A stretch of 64,000 nt of DNA from Raineya sp. (GCA_025454915.1 JALONN010000011.1:304717-368716); one strand, 5' to 3'. Counted from the first letter of the stretch, positions 26,541 through 35,159 are shown. Translations and numbers: made by a program. Notes: generated from the sequence alone by a model not told the origin.

Positions 26541-27380
26541 CTAAATTTCTTTACTTTTTTTATGTTGAGTAACTCTTAGAAACTGATTATCGAAACGTCT
26601 TAAAAATGGTAAATAATGGTGTTTTTCTCGAAATGGTAAGGTCTGAGTCATTGAGTTAAATCCACAAGCTGTAAAAATTCTACCTGCCTGTTCAAAATAA
26701 GGATAACTGGGATATAAATCAAAATGCTTAAAATGTATATCTAAACCTGTTTTCTTGATGGGACTAATCAAGCACAACTGGGGTTTTAAATTTTCTAAAT
26801 CTGCTTGGTCTTGGGCATAAGCAAGCAATTCTTCCACTTCTGTTTGAGGCTCCGAATGAACAATCAACCAGTCTTTTTTTGAAAAAACATTTTCTATATA
26901 ACTCTGAAATTCAGGATATTTTAAAATAATGTTTTCTGTAGGAACTTGTAATGTATTGATAAATTCTTGATGAAGTAACTCAAGAGGTTCTAATTGAATA
27001 ATTCTTTGAAAAGGAGGGGAGAACTTGACAAGACCCTGATAATTCCCCCAGTGTAATATTCTTGCCAAATATGTCCATTTTAAAGGTAAATCTAACAAAC
27101 ACCCAAGTTCGCCCAAAATACCACAAGGAAAGCTATCTACCCACACTTCAGTAAAATTATACTTTCTACATTGTTGCTTGAGCCATATCTCATAAAATTC
27201 CGGATTGTTACTGAGATGAGCTGGTAATGCCAAAATAGGTAAATCCTGAAAATATAATGAAGCAAAAGGAGAGGCTGTAAGTACTTTTACAGCCTCTTTG
27301 GGTATTTGTAAAGTATTGAGTACTGCGGAGGCTCTTGCTAAATGTCCCATTCCGCCACCTACTGCATAATAAAGAATCAC
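26541..27380 (-). CDS. Glycosyltransferase-like protein (MurG/GT28-like fold)
   Basis: A 279-residue protein with GTG as start; the start shares one base with the CysC stop (TAGTG). The N-terminus YYAVGGGMGHLARASAVL matches the glycine-rich N-terminal loop of MurG-like enzymes (GGGMGHL), and the C-terminal IFTACGFNSMTQTLPFREKHHYLPF matches the family's nucleotide-sugar site (the G-x-N-S pattern near the end). It is short for a GT-B enzyme (usually over 350), so part of the fold may be reduced. Donor and acceptor are unknown. Tight coupling to APS kinase suggests a link to sulfation, but no sulfotransferase is seen. Confidence 0.7.
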   Translation of the reverse strand: MILYYAVGGGMGHLARASAVLNTLQIPKEAVKVLTASPFASLYFQDLPILALPAHLSNNPEFYEIWLKQQCRKYNFTEVWVDSFPCGILGELGCLLDLPLKWTYLARILHWGNYQGLVKFSPPFQRIIQLEPLELLHQEFINTLQVPTENIILKYPEFQSYIENVFSKKDWLIVHSEPQTEVEELLAYAQDQADLENLKPQLCLISPIKKTGLDIHFKHFDLYPSYPYFEQAGRIFTACGFNSMTQTLPFREKHHYLPFLRRFDNQFLRVTQHKKSKEI

Positions 27381-27973
27381 TATGAGACTTTAATTTTAGG
27401 TAAAACAAGCTGATAAATTTGCTGAATACATTCTTCCAAACTATTTTGATGTGTATTCACAATTAATTCAGGTGATTGAGGAGACTCGAAAGGGCTATCA
27501 ATACCAGTAAAGTCTTTGATAACTCCAGCTCTTGCTTTTGCGTAAAGCCCTTTGACATCTCTGGCTTCACAAACATCTAAAGGGCAATTGACAAAAATTT
27601 CCACAAAGTCAGTCCCAACAATATTTCTAACCATATTTTGGGTAGTATGAGTTGGACAAATGAAAGAAGCTATGACAATGATGCCACAGTTGAGAAATAA
27701 TTTGGCTACTTCGGCTGCTCTACGAATATTTTCCAAACGATCTACATCTGAAAAACCTAAATTATTATTTAAACCTGTTCTTAAATTATCACCATCAAGA
27801 CTCTGAGTAAGAAAACCATCTTCATGTAACTTTTGAGCCAAATGATGAGAAAGAGTGCTTTTTCCTGCACCTGAAAGCCCCATTAACCAAATGACACAGG
27901 CTTTTTGTTGTAATAGTATTTCTTTCTCAGGACGCTCAAGAATAGCAGTAGGGTAGATTTCATTAGTTATCAT
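27380..27973 (-). CDS. cysC: Adenylylsulfate (APS) kinase
   Basis: A 197-residue enzyme that phosphorylates APS to PAPS, the sulfate donor for sulfotransferases and for assimilation. The P-loop is GLSGAGKST at 32-40. Also seen are LDGDNLRTGLNNNLGFS, the family's DNxRxGLNxxLGFS motif, then NIRRAAEVAKLF and CPLDVCEARDVKGLYAKARAG. It has the normal length of a stand-alone kinase. No cysD, cysN or PAPS reductase lies near it, and its stop overlaps the start of a glycosyltransferase gene. That pairing hints at sulfated glycan or lipid synthesis as well as assimilation. Confidence 0.96.
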   Translation of the reverse strand: MITNEIYPTAILERPEKEILLQQKACVIWLMGLSGAGKSTLSHHLAQKLHEDGFLTQSLDGDNLRTGLNNNLGFSDVDRLENIRRAAEVAKLFLNCGIIVIASFICPTHTTQNMVRNIVGTDFVEIFVNCPLDVCEARDVKGLYAKARAGVIKDFTGIDSPFESPQSPELIVNTHQNSLEECIQQIYQLVLPKIKVS

Positions 27974-28016
27974 AATTGTTTAAGTTAAAAAAGTGGCGTG
28001 AGATTATTTTACAAAG

Positions 28017-28667
28017 ATGTATAAGATGTTCAAAAATCTTGCTAAATTTGCGAAAAAAATTACAAAAATGCTCATAAAAACAAAAAAATACGAACTCCCC
28101 ACAAAAACTTATCGTCGCTTAGGAATGCGTTATATGTTTAAGAAACAATGGTGGTTACCTGCTGCTATTTTCGGGGGTATCGTACTGCTCAATATTTTGA
28201 TTAATGTATTGGGTTATAAGAATTGGTGGATTTATACACTAGCTCCTATTGGTGCTTGGGGTTGGTATCTATTTTGGTGGATTCAGTACACTGGTATTCC
28301 TCAAATGCCACAAAATAAAGTGATGTTTGAGAAGTTTATGTACGAAATCACAAGCCAGCAGATTCTAATCAAGAAAACCCAACAAGAGGGAATGGTAATC
28401 AAATGGGACATGATTAAAGAAGCTTATAAAACTGTTGATGCATTTGTTTTGGTGATTTCTAAAGCCCAATTCTTACATTTTCCATTTAAGATATTCAACT
28501 CGGATGGAGAAATGAAGTTCTTAGAGGCTATTTTGGGAAGAAAAAATCTAATTCAGACAACTGAAAAATTAGAAAATACTGACAATAAAAATACTAATCA
28601 AAAAACAGCTACTAATAAAGTAAACATTCAAAGTAATGGAGTAGCTCAGAAAACAGGAAAGAAATAA
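28017..28667 (+). CDS. YcxB-like membrane protein
   Basis: A 216-residue protein with a basic N-terminus and two closely spaced membrane helices (about 46-65 and 74-92, WWLPAAIFGGIVLLNILINVL then WWIYTLAPIGAWGWYLFWW). The cytoplasmic part (about 115-170, with VIKWDMIKEAYKTVDAFVLVISKAQFLHFP) resembles the YcxB-like domain: a W-D-x-I-K pattern followed by a hydrophobic beta hairpin ending in a proline-containing turn. The C-terminal 40 residues are Asn- and Lys-rich and probably disordered. Function unknown. Stand-alone gene ending in a strong hairpin. Confidence 0.72.
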   Translation: MYKMFKNLAKFAKKITKMLIKTKKYELPTKTYRRLGMRYMFKKQWWLPAAIFGGIVLLNILINVLGYKNWWIYTLAPIGAWGWYLFWWIQYTGIPQMPQNKVMFEKFMYEITSQQILIKKTQQEGMVIKWDMIKEAYKTVDAFVLVISKAQFLHFPFKIFNSDGEMKFLEAILGRKNLIQTTEKLENTDNKNTNQKTATNKVNIQSNGVAQKTGKK

Positions 28668-28669
28668 TA

Positions 28670-28697
28670 AAAAGCTCTACAATTTTGTAGAGCTTTT
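28670..28697. terminator. Bidirectional terminator
   Basis: An 11-bp stem (AAAAGCTCTAC / GTAGAGCTTTT) with a 6-base AATTTT loop, placed between two convergent genes. A-rich and T-rich flanks fit use in both directions. Confidence 0.88.
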
Positions 28698-29039
28698 CTA
28701 TTGATGTGTTTCAATGACTTCTATTTTACCAATAATATAACTATTAAACTCTGTAAGTTCTTCAGCGGGTATCCAGAGTTCATCAATCCCTTCTCCGCCT
28801 ACATTTTGTACCTCAAACCTTGAAAGATAAGTGCTATCTACTTCAAATTTAGTTACATAACTTTTGCCATAAGCAGGTACATTCCATTCTACTGTAATTC
28901 TACGAGCATATTCTAAATTCAGGACTGGATAGAAAATAGGTTGTTCTGGCAGGCGAGGAGGAAATGCTTTCCAATCTGCCTGAGCAATCAAATCCAATTC
29001 TTTCTGGCTTACAGGACGATATAAAGTGGTCGTGGACAT
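28698..29039 (-). CDS. Conserved hypothetical protein
   Basis: A 113-residue protein with no signal peptide or membrane helix. Recognisable blocks are TTTLYRPVSQKELDLIAQ at the start and AFPPRLPEQPIFYPVLNLEYA, which I recall from small bacterial proteins loosely named ADP-ribosylation/crystallin J1; that name is not evidence of activity. The middle is beta-rich (YVTKFEVDSTYLSRFEVQNVG). The start lies 3 bases from the stop of the adenylate-kinase-like gene, so they are co-transcribed. Function unknown. Confidence 0.7.
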   Translation of the reverse strand: MSTTTLYRPVSQKELDLIAQADWKAFPPRLPEQPIFYPVLNLEYARRITVEWNVPAYGKSYVTKFEVDSTYLSRFEVQNVGGEGIDELWIPAEELTEFNSYIIGKIEVIETHQ

Positions 29040-29042
29040 TAT

Positions 29043-29591
29043 TTATAAGAAAAGTTTTTGAATGTTTTCTTTAAAGTTTTCGAAATTATTCAAATTACAG
29101 CCAATTTTAAGTAAAGGATAAGACATTTTATCAAATATGGATTCTTGCCAATGAATTCGTCTTTTTAAAACTTCATATTCTATACTTTCTGCAATATCAT
29201 CCAGCCCTTTTTCTTTATAGTATTCAAGAATCATATGTAGGGTATCATGGTAAATATAGCAAATATTTCTTAATTTAAAACCCTCTTTTTCAAGAACCTG
29301 TAATAATTCTTGGTATTTGGTGGCATTGATAATAAAAAGATTTTCTTGTAAATGTGTTTGGAAACCAGTCATAATAATTTTTAATACCAAGTCTATTGGT
29401 AATATGATACCATCATTTAGGTATTTTTGAGCTTCTAAAAAAGTTTTTGTATCTCCAAAACCTTGATTTTTAAAAAAATGACGAAGAATATCACCAGTAA
29501 CTATTGGTGCAAATAGGTTTTTTTCAGCGATATAGCAGACCTCAGAGTCTCCACAATAAGGTTCTATAAAGCAAAAAATAACTTCTTTCAT
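29043..29591 (-). CDS. Degenerate adenylate-kinase-like protein without P-loop
   Basis: A 182-residue protein that lines up by eye with adenylate kinase. TGDILRHFF (about 32-40) matches the STGDLLR motif that binds AMP, LNDGIILPIDLVLKII (58-73) matches the DAGELVPDEVV segment, and EVLKRRIHWQESIFDKMSYPLLK (about 145-167) matches the KRLxxYxxxTxPL helix. The glycine-rich ATP loop (GxPGxGKGT) is absent: the same place reads EPYCGDSEV. The LID arginines are also not obvious. It is shorter than active enzymes (about 190-215). It may be a pseudokinase that binds a nucleotide or a partner. The alignment is my own and untested. Confidence 0.6.
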   Translation of the reverse strand: MKEVIFCFIEPYCGDSEVCYIAEKNLFAPIVTGDILRHFFKNQGFGDTKTFLEAQKYLNDGIILPIDLVLKIIMTGFQTHLQENLFIINATKYQELLQVLEKEGFKLRNICYIYHDTLHMILEYYKEKGLDDIAESIEYEVLKRRIHWQESIFDKMSYPLLKIGCNLNNFENFKENIQKLFL

Positions 29592-29617
29592 GTTAATATC
29601 TTACATAAAATCAATTT

Positions 29618-30547
29618 TTATCCTTCTGCAATGGCTTCTCTTTTACGCATTTTGCCTGCGGGTAAGCCAAACATCATTTTAAAACGGCGACAGAAATAAG
29701 CAGTATCTTTATAACCAACTTCTTTTCCGATTTCTCTGACACTTTTCTTGGTTGTTTTGAGCAAGTCTACAGCTTTCTCCATACGCTGATACTCAATATA
29801 GTCCTGAGGGTTGATACCAGTAAGGAATTTGAAATACTGTCCTACATAGTCTTCAGAGACGTTTGCAACACTTGCAAGCATTTTATTAGATAAATCGCCA
29901 CCTAAATATTTCTTGATATAGCTAAATATCTCAAGTAAGCGAGGGTCTTTGAAATAAGTACTATTAGTAGCCAATTGTTCTACAAACAGGCTGTTTTCAA
30001 GTACATAACGCATTACTTCAATGACGATTAGCTCCGTTTTAATTTTCTGAATGCGTTCTTTACCATACGAATTGGCTAAAGATTCTAATACAACCTCAAT
30101 AATGAGGTGAGAAACAGTAGGGTTCTGACGAATTACGAATGCTGGAATATTTAAACTTGTAAAAAAGTTTACAGAGTCAAATAGTTTCGCATTGAAAGTA
30201 ATATAACTAAATGAATTTTTGATGTTTCCAACAAGTTTAGGGTCTTGATTGGCTTGGAAATATTTCTCTCTATTCGTAATAAATTTTTCGTTGTTTAGTA
30301 AATTACCTTCACCTTGTCCATAAATAATGTGAGTTTGCTTGCCTGCAGGTACAAACAAAATATCGCCAGGGCGGGCTTTCAGCTCTTCATCACCTAATTT
30401 CAAAGTAATATCACCATCATGCAACAATAAAAGGGTATTTTCTATATCGTAGAAATTACTGATAGAAAAAGGATTGAGCAATTTGAAGTTTTTAGCTTTG
30501 AGAAACTTCACATTTAAAGACTCTATAATTTTATTATAATCTTCCAT
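29618..30547 (-). CDS. AraC-family transcriptional regulator
   Basis: A 309-residue regulator. The N-terminal half (1-180) is a cupin-type ligand-binding domain (LLHDGDITLKLGDEELKARPGDILFVPAGKQTH). The C-terminal 100 residues hold two helix-turn-helix motifs: the first around LSNKMLASVANVSEDYVGQYF and the second around VREIGKEVGYKDTAYFCRRFK, followed by FGLPAGKMR. It probably senses a small molecule and controls nearby genes; the divergent or adjacent target cannot be told. The gene has a well-matched promoter at 30586-30616. Confidence 0.93.
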   Translation of the reverse strand: MEDYNKIIESLNVKFLKAKNFKLLNPFSISNFYDIENTLLLLHDGDITLKLGDEELKARPGDILFVPAGKQTHIIYGQGEGNLLNNEKFITNREKYFQANQDPKLVGNIKNSFSYITFNAKLFDSVNFFTSLNIPAFVIRQNPTVSHLIIEVVLESLANSYGKERIQKIKTELIVIEVMRYVLENSLFVEQLATNSTYFKDPRLLEIFSYIKKYLGGDLSNKMLASVANVSEDYVGQYFKFLTGINPQDYIEYQRMEKAVDLLKTTKKSVREIGKEVGYKDTAYFCRRFKMMFGLPAGKMRKREAIAEG

Positions 30548-30585
30548 AACGTCTTTAATCTTGGATTTGTTATATTTTTATCGCT

Positions 30586-30616
30586 CAAATGTAATTGTAT
30601 TTTTTTAGAAAAACAA
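30586..30616 (-). promoter_or_regulatory. Bacteroidetes-type promoter for the AraC regulator
   Basis: On the minus strand, TTG (30616-30614), a 20-base spacer and TACATTTG (30593-30586), an exact TAnnTTTG. The -33 TTG lies in the T-tract of the upstream gene's terminator. The -7 element is 38 bases before the ATG. Confidence 0.65.
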
Positions 30617-30657
30617 AAATCGGTATAGATAATTTTAGTATCTAATACCGATTTTTA
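30616..30657 (-). terminator. Terminator after the acyl-CoA dehydrogenase gene
   Basis: A long hairpin on the minus strand: AAAATCGGTAT plus a one-base bulge and AGATA pair with TATCT and ATACCGATTTT. The 3' side ends in a T run that also holds the -33 box of the next gene. Confidence 0.85.
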
Positions 30658-30681
30658 TATTTAAAATGTATTTTTATAGGA

Positions 30682-31845
30682 CTATTTCAAGACACTACGA
30701 GCAATTACAATTTTCTGAACTTCTGACGTTCCTTCATAGATTTGTGTAATTTTTGCATCACGCATCATACGTTCAACATGGAATTCCTTCACGTAACCAT
30801 AACCACCATGAATTTGTACTGCCTCTGTGGTTACTTCCTGAGCAATTTCAGAAGCATATAATTTAGCAGCCGCCGCAGCCAGAGAGAAATCTTCTTTATT
30901 ATCTTTTAAGAAAGCAGCTTTGTAAATCATCAGTCTTGCAGCTTCAATTTTGGTGTACATTTCCGCCAATTTGAACTGAATGCCTTGATGCTCGTGCAAG
31001 AATTTACCAAAAGCTTTGCGTTCTTTGGTATACTGGAGAGCAAGCTCATAAGCTCCTGATGCAATACCCAAAGCTTGTGCTGCAATACCAATACGACCAC
31101 CATTAAGGGTTTCCATAGCAAAACGGAATCCGAAGCCATCTTCTCCAATTCTGTTTGCTTTTGGTACTTTTACATCAGTAAACATTAAGCTGTGTGTGTC
31201 AGAGCCTCTGATACCCATTTTATCTTCTTTTTTACCAACTACAAAGCCTTCCATGCCTTTTTCTACAATCAGGCAGTTGATACCTTTGTGAGCTTTTTCT
31301 GGGTGTGTCTGGCACATTACTAAATATACAGAAGCACTGTTACCGTTTGTAATCCAGTTTTTTACACCATTTAAAAGATAATAATCACCTTTATCTTCGG
31401 CAGTTGTACGCTGAGAAGTTGCATCAGAACCTGCTTCTGGTTCTGAAAGACAAAATGCTCCAATAATTTCGCCTGTTGCAAGTTTTGTTAAGTATTTTTG
31501 TTTTTGTTCTTCTGTACCAAATTTCTCTAAACCCCAGCAAACCAGTGAGTTGTTTACAGACATACAAACAGAAGCAGAAGCATCAATTTTAGAGATTTCT
31601 TCCATCGCAAGTACATACGAAATGGTGTCCATGCCACCTCCGTTGTAGGTTGGTGATACCATCATACCCATAAAACCAAGTTCTCCCATTTTCTTCACTT
31701 GCTCATAAGGGAATTTTTGTTGGTCGTCTCTTTCTATAACACCAGGAAGAAGCTCTCTTTGAGCAAATTCTCTTGCTGCTTTTTGTACTTCTAATTGTTC
31801 TTCAGTCAGATGAAAATTAAGTCCTTGCATTGTCTGAACAGCCAT
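30682..31845 (-). CDS. Acyl-CoA dehydrogenase (short-chain type)
   Basis: A 387-residue flavoprotein that oxidises acyl-CoA to trans-2-enoyl-CoA. Features are the N-terminal helix with LTEEQLEVQKAAREFAQREL, the FAD-binding FCLSEPEAGSDATSQRTTA, KNWITNG, the MGIRGSDTHSL block, and the catalytic Glu371 in IYEGTSEVQ. Length and motifs fit butyryl-CoA or short-chain specificity more than long-chain. It works in beta-oxidation or branched amino acid breakdown with ETF, which is not near. It has its own promoter and terminator, so it is monocistronic. Confidence 0.95.
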   Translation of the reverse strand: MAVQTMQGLNFHLTEEQLEVQKAAREFAQRELLPGVIERDDQQKFPYEQVKKMGELGFMGMMVSPTYNGGGMDTISYVLAMEEISKIDASASVCMSVNNSLVCWGLEKFGTEEQKQKYLTKLATGEIIGAFCLSEPEAGSDATSQRTTAEDKGDYYLLNGVKNWITNGNSASVYLVMCQTHPEKAHKGINCLIVEKGMEGFVVGKKEDKMGIRGSDTHSLMFTDVKVPKANRIGEDGFGFRFAMETLNGGRIGIAAQALGIASGAYELALQYTKERKAFGKFLHEHQGIQFKLAEMYTKIEAARLMIYKAAFLKDNKEDFSLAAAAAKLYASEIAQEVTTEAVQIHGGYGYVKEFHVERMMRDAKITQIYEGTSEVQKIVIARSVLK

Positions 31846-31881
31846 ATTTTTAGTATTTGAGGTTTAAATAAAAAACAGGAA

Positions 31882-31911
31882 CAAATTTATAGATTTTAAG
31901 GGAAAAGACAA
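31882..31911 (-). promoter_or_regulatory. Bacteroidetes-type promoter for the acyl-CoA dehydrogenase gene
   Basis: On the minus strand, TTG (31911-31909), a 19-base spacer and TAAATTTG (31889-31882), an exact TAnnTTTG. The -7 element is 36 bases before the ATG at 31845. Confidence 0.65.
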
Positions 31912-32002
31912 AAGATTATACTTCTGCCAAATAAAGTTTATTGAATTTATATTAAACTACGAAGATAATCATATCACATATTGATAAACTAAACATAAAT
32001 AT

Positions 32003-32398
32003 CTATTTGTTAAAATATTTCTCAATAATTTCTTTTAACATGATATTTGTAAGAGGCTTTCTTTTGAAATCTTGAACTTCTTTAAATAGTTTTGACTTTT
32101 CTTCTTCATCAGGATTAAAAGATGTAGTAAGCATGATAATTATAATTTCATCTTTTTTGGATATATTAAGTTCTCTAAAAGCCTCCAAAAATTCCCAACC
32201 GTTCATGGCAGGCATGTTAATATCAAGGAGAATAAGATTTGGACTATTTTCAATACTGAGATAGTTGAGAGCTTCTTGAGCACTAGACATAACAATACAG
32301 TCTTCTACACAATTGGATTTGTTTATAACTAATTGGTGAAGAAAGTTAGTTGGTTCATCATCATCAATTAAAAGAATTGAATTTAACTTTTGGTTCAT
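32003..32398 (-). CDS. CheY-like single-domain response regulator
   Basis: A 131-residue receiver domain with no output domain. The acidic pocket is Asp12-Asp14, the phosphoacceptor is Asp59 in ILLDINMP, the switch Thr is in IMLTTSF, and Lys114 is in FKRKP. It starts 7 bases after the stop of the PAS histidine kinase, which is clearly its partner. With no DNA-binding domain, it probably acts by protein-protein contact, for example on motility or on another kinase. Confidence 0.95.
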   Translation of the reverse strand: MNQKLNSILLIDDDEPTNFLHQLVINKSNCVEDCIVMSSAQEALNYLSIENSPNLILLDINMPAMNGWEFLEAFRELNISKKDEIIIIMLTTSFNPDEEEKSKLFKEVQDFKRKPLTNIMLKEIIEKYFNK

Positions 32399-32405
32399 AT
32401 ATATT

Positions 32406-33548
32406 TTAAAGAGGTATAGTAAAATAAAAAATGCTACCCATGTTCAACTCTGATTGAACCCAGATTGTTCCACCATGTAAGTCTATAATTTTTTTACAAT
32501 GAGCTAAGCCTATTCCTGTACCTTCATAATCACTTTGGGTGTGAAGTCTTTGGAAAATAGTAAATATTCTTTCCTTATGATTAGGAGAAATACCTATTCC
32601 ATTATCCTGAAAGGCAAATTTCCAAAATTTATCTTCTTGTATAGCCGAAACCCTAATAATAAGCGGATTGTCTTTCTTTCTGAATTTAAGGGCATTGGAT
32701 AATATATTCTGAAATAATAAACGTAAATCAGTTTCATATCCATGAATCAAGGGAAGGTCTTCTATAATAAGAGTAGCTCCAATCTCATTAATTTTGGGTT
32801 CAAAGTCTTCTTGAACCAATCGAATTAAGGCATTACAATCTACTATATTTTTTTCTTTATTAACACCTATTCTGGAGTAGTCCAATAAATCTTTAATAAG
32901 AGTACTCATTCGGTTAGAAGCTTGGGATAAGTAAAATAAGAATTTATTTGCAGACTCATCTAGCTTATCTTTATATTGTTCTTCAAGTAGTTGTGTAAAA
33001 CTATTGATAGTTCGTAAAGGCTCTTGTAAATCGTGTGAGGTTACGTAAGCAAATTGCTCTAATTCTTTATTTTTAAGTTCTAATTGACGAGCATATTTTT
33101 CTATTTCTTCACTTCTTTTTAATTGAGTAATATCTATATGGCTACCTACCATTCTCAAAGGACTCCCATTTTCATCCCATTCTACTACTTTTCCTCTGCA
33201 ATATACCCAAACTGTAGAGCCATCTTTATGAAAATAACGAGCTTCCATATCAAAAGGAAATACTCCTTTCGATTCAACATGCTTTTCATAAAGCATAAAT
33301 AATGTGTTTAGATCTTCAGGATAAATAATTTTTTGCCACGATTCTGGAGCATTAGGCATTTCGTCATCTTCATAACCAAACATTTTTTTGAATGTAGGGC
33401 TTAAATATTCATAATTATCAGGGATATGCCAATCCCAATAACCAGCCAAGGTACTTTCTAAAATATTATCAACAATTAACTCTTTGTGTGAAAGTTGCTT
33501 CTGTATTTCTTCTAACTTTTGAGTTAGATATTGAATATCATTATTCAT
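32406..33548 (-). CDS. PAS-domain histidine kinase
   Basis: I choose the ATG at 33548 (380 residues); the longer frame adds a hydrophobic, non-conserved stretch of 15 residues. Domains in order: a coiled coil (1-25), a PAS domain (about 25-145, with GYWDWHIPD, LSPTFKKMFGYE and VGSHIDITQLK), HisKA with phosphoacceptor His172 in VTSHDLQEPLRTI, and HATPase_c with NILSNALKF, DNGIGI and EGTGIGLAHCKKII. No membrane helix, so it is a cytoplasmic sensor. It belongs to the phytochrome-like HisKA subgroup by its HDLQEPLR motif. The CheY-like gene directly downstream is the expected partner. Confidence 0.94.
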   Translation of the reverse strand: MNNDIQYLTQKLEEIQKQLSHKELIVDNILESTLAGYWDWHIPDNYEYLSPTFKKMFGYEDDEMPNAPESWQKIIYPEDLNTLFMLYEKHVESKGVFPFDMEARYFHKDGSTVWVYCRGKVVEWDENGSPLRMVGSHIDITQLKRSEEIEKYARQLELKNKELEQFAYVTSHDLQEPLRTINSFTQLLEEQYKDKLDESANKFLFYLSQASNRMSTLIKDLLDYSRIGVNKEKNIVDCNALIRLVQEDFEPKINEIGATLIIEDLPLIHGYETDLRLLFQNILSNALKFRKKDNPLIIRVSAIQEDKFWKFAFQDNGIGISPNHKERIFTIFQRLHTQSDYEGTGIGLAHCKKIIDLHGGTIWVQSELNMGSIFYFTIPL

Positions 33549-33636
33549 AGAAATGAATATATTATAAAAAAATAGAAATATCAAATAAGACAATGTTTAT
33601 TCAAAAAAACAATATTTTTTAATAAATTCTTTAATA

Positions 33637-33665
33637 AAAAAGGCGATTTATTAAATCGCCTTTTT
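33637..33665 (-). terminator. Terminator after lpd
   Basis: A 14-bp perfect stem (AAAAAGGCGATTTA / TAAATCGCCTTTTT) with a very short loop. It lies just downstream of the lipoamide dehydrogenase stop codon on the minus strand. Confidence 0.88.
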
Positions 33666-33671
33666 GTTTTT

Positions 33672-35072
33672 CTAAATATGAATAGGTCTGTTTTCGGTGG
33701 CTGCAAGGCAGGCTTCTTTGACGGCTTCCATGTAGGTAGGGTGGGCATGGCTTTGACGAGCAATGTCCTCGGCAGAAGCTCTAAACTCCATAGCTGTTAC
33801 ACCTACAGCAATCATATCAGCAGCTCTTGCTCCAATGATATGCATTCCTAGAATCTCGTCTGTATCTTTGTGGGCAAGCACTTTTACAAGACCATCAATA
33901 TCCATAGAGGCTCTGGCTCTTCCTAAAGCTCTGTAAGGGAATTGACCTACTTTGTAAGGTGTACCATTTTTTTTGAGTTCTTCTTCTGTATAGCCTACAC
34001 CAGCTACTTCTGGCCAAGTATAAACCACATTAGGAATCAAAAGGTAATTGATATGGGGTTTCTGTCCTGCTAAGAATTCTGCTACCATAACGCCTTCTTC
34101 TTCGGCTTTATGAGCAAGCATAGCACCTTTGATTACATCTCCAATAGCATAAATGCCTTTTACAGATGTCTCAAGATGATCATTTACAGGGATTCTGCCT
34201 CTTTCATCTACTTGCAAACCTGCATTTTCCAAAGCCAAACCTTCAGTATAAGGCTTTCTACCAATTGAAATCAAGCAGTATTCAGCTTCAAATTCTACAC
34301 TTTCTCCTTTAGGATTATCAGCTTTTACAACAACTTTTTTGCCTTTATTTTCAACAGAAGTTACTTTATGACTGAAATAGAAATCGATACCTAATTTTTT
34401 GGTAGCTTTGAAAAGTTCTTTTCCCATTGTACCATCCATCGTAGGAATCATGGAGGCTGCATACTCTATCATGGTTACTTTTGTGCCAATGCGAGCATAC
34501 ACAGAACCCAATTCAGCACCAATTACACCAGCACCAATGACGATCAGAGATTTAGGCTGTTTTTCTAAAGTCAATGCCTCAGTAGAGGTAATAACTCTTT
34601 TCTTGTCTATGGGCATTGTGGGCAGAGTAGAAGGCTTAGACCCTGTTGCGATAATTACATTTTTGGTTGTAATCTGCTCTGTTGAGCCATCAGCTTTGGT
34701 AATTTTAATAGTATTTTTATCCACAAAAGAGCCAACGCCAGTATAAACTGTAATTTTATTTTTATCCATTAAAAACTTAACCCCATCACAAGTCATTTTT
34801 ACGACATCTGCTTTACGCTTAATCATTTGGGTAAAATCAGCTTCTACACCTTTTACCTTGATACCATGTTGTTCAAAGGTATGTGTAGCATTATAGAAGT
34901 GCTCAGAAGAGTCTAAGAGAGCTTTTGAAGGAATACAGCCCACATTCAGGCAAGTACCTCCTAAAGTATTGTATTTTTCAATAATGGCTGTTTTCAGTCC
35001 AAGCTGAGCAGCACGAATAGCAGCTACATAACCACCTGGTCCTGAGCCTATCACGGTTACATCATATTGCAT
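33672..35072 (-). CDS. lpdA: Dihydrolipoyl dehydrogenase
   Basis: The ATG at 35072 gives 466 residues, normal for E3. MQYDVTVIGSGPGGYVAAIRAAQLG binds FAD (shown as its parts GSGPGG), and the redox-active disulfide is Cys41-Cys46 in GGTCLNVGCIPSK. The NAD site is VIGAGVIGAELGSVYARIG, and the catalytic His-Glu pair is in SHAHPTYMEAVKE near the C-terminus. The enzyme reoxidises lipoyl groups in pyruvate, 2-oxoglutarate and branched-chain dehydrogenase complexes and the glycine system. No E1/E2 genes are next to it, so it may be shared by several complexes. Confidence 0.96.
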   Translation of the reverse strand: MQYDVTVIGSGPGGYVAAIRAAQLGLKTAIIEKYNTLGGTCLNVGCIPSKALLDSSEHFYNATHTFEQHGIKVKGVEADFTQMIKRKADVVKMTCDGVKFLMDKNKITVYTGVGSFVDKNTIKITKADGSTEQITTKNVIIATGSKPSTLPTMPIDKKRVITSTEALTLEKQPKSLIVIGAGVIGAELGSVYARIGTKVTMIEYAASMIPTMDGTMGKELFKATKKLGIDFYFSHKVTSVENKGKKVVVKADNPKGESVEFEAEYCLISIGRKPYTEGLALENAGLQVDERGRIPVNDHLETSVKGIYAIGDVIKGAMLAHKAEEEGVMVAEFLAGQKPHINYLLIPNVVYTWPEVAGVGYTEEELKKNGTPYKVGQFPYRALGRARASMDIDGLVKVLAHKDTDEILGMHIIGARAADMIAVGVTAMEFRASAEDIARQSHAHPTYMEAVKEACLAATENRPIHI

Positions 35073-35103
35073 AGAACGATTGAAATTAAAAGTGGAAAAA
35101 CAT

Positions 35104-35134
35104 TTTAAAACCTTCAAGAAAGTCTTGAAGGTTT
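35104..35134 (-). terminator. Terminator after the small membrane protein gene
   Basis: A 12-bp stem on the minus strand (AAACCTTCAAGA / TCTTGAAGGTTT) around a 3-base loop, followed by TTTT. It separates the small membrane protein from lpd. Confidence 0.8.
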
Positions 35135-35159
35135 ATAGTAATTTATTAAAAATCAAGGA

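Noticed and set aside
33581..33763. Leftward frame spanning the lpd stop and the kinase upstream region
   Set aside because: Covers the lpd terminator and the end of a well-supported gene in another frame.
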